DNA of 64,000 nt. It comes from Hirudinaria manillensis. Taxonomy: Eukaryota; Annelida; Clitellata; Hirudinida; Hirudinidae. Positions within the stretch are counted from its first letter, which is position 1; every line of letters starts with the position of its first letter. The translations under genes were made by a program, and so were the position numbers. This document shows, in pieces, positions 62,808 through 64,000 of the stretch. The stretch lies in contig CM067526.1 in the NCBI GenBank assembly GCA_034509925.1, positions 13,614,510 through 13,678,509 on the forward strand, read 5' to 3'. The notes under the pieces are model-generated. The model had not been told where the DNA came from and searched no databases. It worked only from the letters and a program-made list of their open reading frames with translations.

Positions 62808-64000
62808 CTGCTCCGTTCAGAGTTGAGTTTTGGAATTATTTCCAGGGGACTTATTTCAACACCAATGGGAGTGGAAGCCAATTACTTCAACCCAATCGTG
62901 ACGTGATGAAGACGACGACGACGACGACAACGGCGTTGGTAACGATGCTTGTAGCGGTGATGGCGATGCTGATGATGATATTGAGAGAAGAGGATTAGAA
63001 GCAATGTTACCTTTGATGGTAATAATGATGATGATAATAATGGGTATTTCAATGATGATGATGACGGTGATGATATTGATGATGGTGACTATAACCATTA
63101 GCTTATATACGGGGTGAGGAGGCAGAGTAGGGGTACCGTTCGTTTGGCGGGCCCCACCTCTGCCATTGTGTGTGTGTGTGCGTGTGTGTGTGTGTAGGGG
63201 TTTGTAGCCCCAAACTTCACCAATTCGAGCCATTTTTGAAATCGACTGACGACGACTACGACGATGAAGCTGGAAGTTTATTGACAAGGAAGGAAGAAAT
63301 GCACGGACAGCCGATCTTAGCCGACATGGCGTGAAATCATCGTCTGGAAATTAGTTGCAAGGCTCAGGAGCATTAAAAAAAGAAGATGGCGTCCGAATAA
63401 ATTGAACCTCTGGAAGTTGTTCTAAGTGGAAAGATGGACGAGTCGAGAAAAGAAAACGGAAGGAGCAGTGGAAAGGGTTGGTGAATGGGTGAGAGGTGAG
63501 ATTTTTTTGGGGAGGTCAACTGGTGGATAGATAGATGGATGCATGGATGGATGAATGAGTGAGTGAGTGAATGAATCAATCAATCAATCATGAATGAATG
63601 AGTGAGTGAATGAATGAGTGAATGAATGATTCATTCATGATTAATTAATTAATTCATTCACTCATTGATTCACTCATTAATTCACTCATTCATTCATTGA
63701 GGATGTGATCCTATTAGGATAATTAAGACAGTCTAAAGATCCGCCAAAATCACGTTCAAGATTGGATAGACGGACGGACGGTTGGATGGATGGATGGATG
63801 GAAAAATTGATGGATGGATGGATGGATGGATGGATGGAAAAATTGATGGATGGATGAGAATGATTTTCTGGAATGGAAACGCCTGTAAACGCTCGATTTT
63901 GAACTTCTGTCATTTCGAAACAACGACAAACTACGACAACGTATCGCTAAAAATTAACTAATAATTCCGAAGGCCTCAAAAATGTGGATTGGGGAGGCTG
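62808..64000. other. Repeat-rich end of window
   Basis: GAC/GAT repeats (62905-63090), a GT dinucleotide run (63165-63198), and ATGA/GGAT tetranucleotide arrays (63530-63850) that include short inverted ATGA/TCAT stretches. Nothing coding is supported. Confidence 0.6.
63530..63852. repeat. GGAT/ATGA tetranucleotide arrays with inverted symmetry
   Basis: ATGA-type repeats (63551-63630) are followed by TCAT-type repeats (63631-63700), an inverted arrangement, and then by GGAT arrays interrupted by GGAAAAATTGA. Confidence 0.85.

Overview
This window is genomic DNA from an animal. Genes are split into many short GT-AG exons with small AT-rich introns, there is no operon-like packing, and the encoded proteins are metazoan: PERK, SEC16, RCC1, LRRC42, LRCH and a mitochondria-eating-protein (MIEAP) domain protein. 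Degenerate TTAGGG-type interstitial repeats argue against most arthropods (TTAGG) and nematodes (TTAGGC). The density of ATT, ATC and ATCC microsatellites together with a MIEAP-domain gene would suit a spiralian such as an annelid or mollusc, but that is a weak inference.

Layout. 1-4167: repeat-rich DNA with no gene I can support. 4168-9487 (+): the 3' part of a gene for a single-pass membrane protein with a short sushi/CCP-like module; an interstitial telomere-like tract lies in one of its introns. 10896-18802 (+): a complete 17-exon PERK gene (eIF2-alpha kinase of the ER stress response). 21979-23382 (+): the 3' part of a divergent leucine-rich-repeat protein. 25810-27715 (+): a complete 10-exon gene for a 360-residue protein that I do not recognise. 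28638-30425 (-): a MIEAP-domain (SPATA18-like) gene. 31642-44044 (+): a 24-exon SEC16 gene (ER exit site scaffold). 45068-49604 (-): RCC1, with a very long charged N-terminal extension. 50272-52943 (+): LRRC42, head-to-head with the RCC1 locus. 53592-59171 (+): an LRCH gene (leucine-rich repeats plus calponin-homology domain). 59172-64000: microsatellites and no secure gene.

Exon models were built by hand from splice consensus and reading phase. In the PERK, 360-residue, SPATA18-like, SEC16, RCC1, LRRC42 and LRCH models the summed coding length is an exact multiple of three with no internal stop, which is strong internal support. These genes are not a pathway cluster. PERK and SEC16 both act at the ER, but their proximity is probably chance.

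The most interesting items are the RCC1 protein with about 680 residues of repeated acidic/basic blocks in front of a normal-sized RCC1 propeller; a possible small coding exon in the 0.7 kb divergent RCC1/LRRC42 promoter region; the unrecognised 360-residue protein; an apparent 10-nt microexon in LRRC42; a candidate phase-symmetric exon and its decayed duplicate in the sushi-membrane gene; and a tandem duplication with coding-like minus-strand sequence between the 360-residue gene and the SPATA18-like gene.
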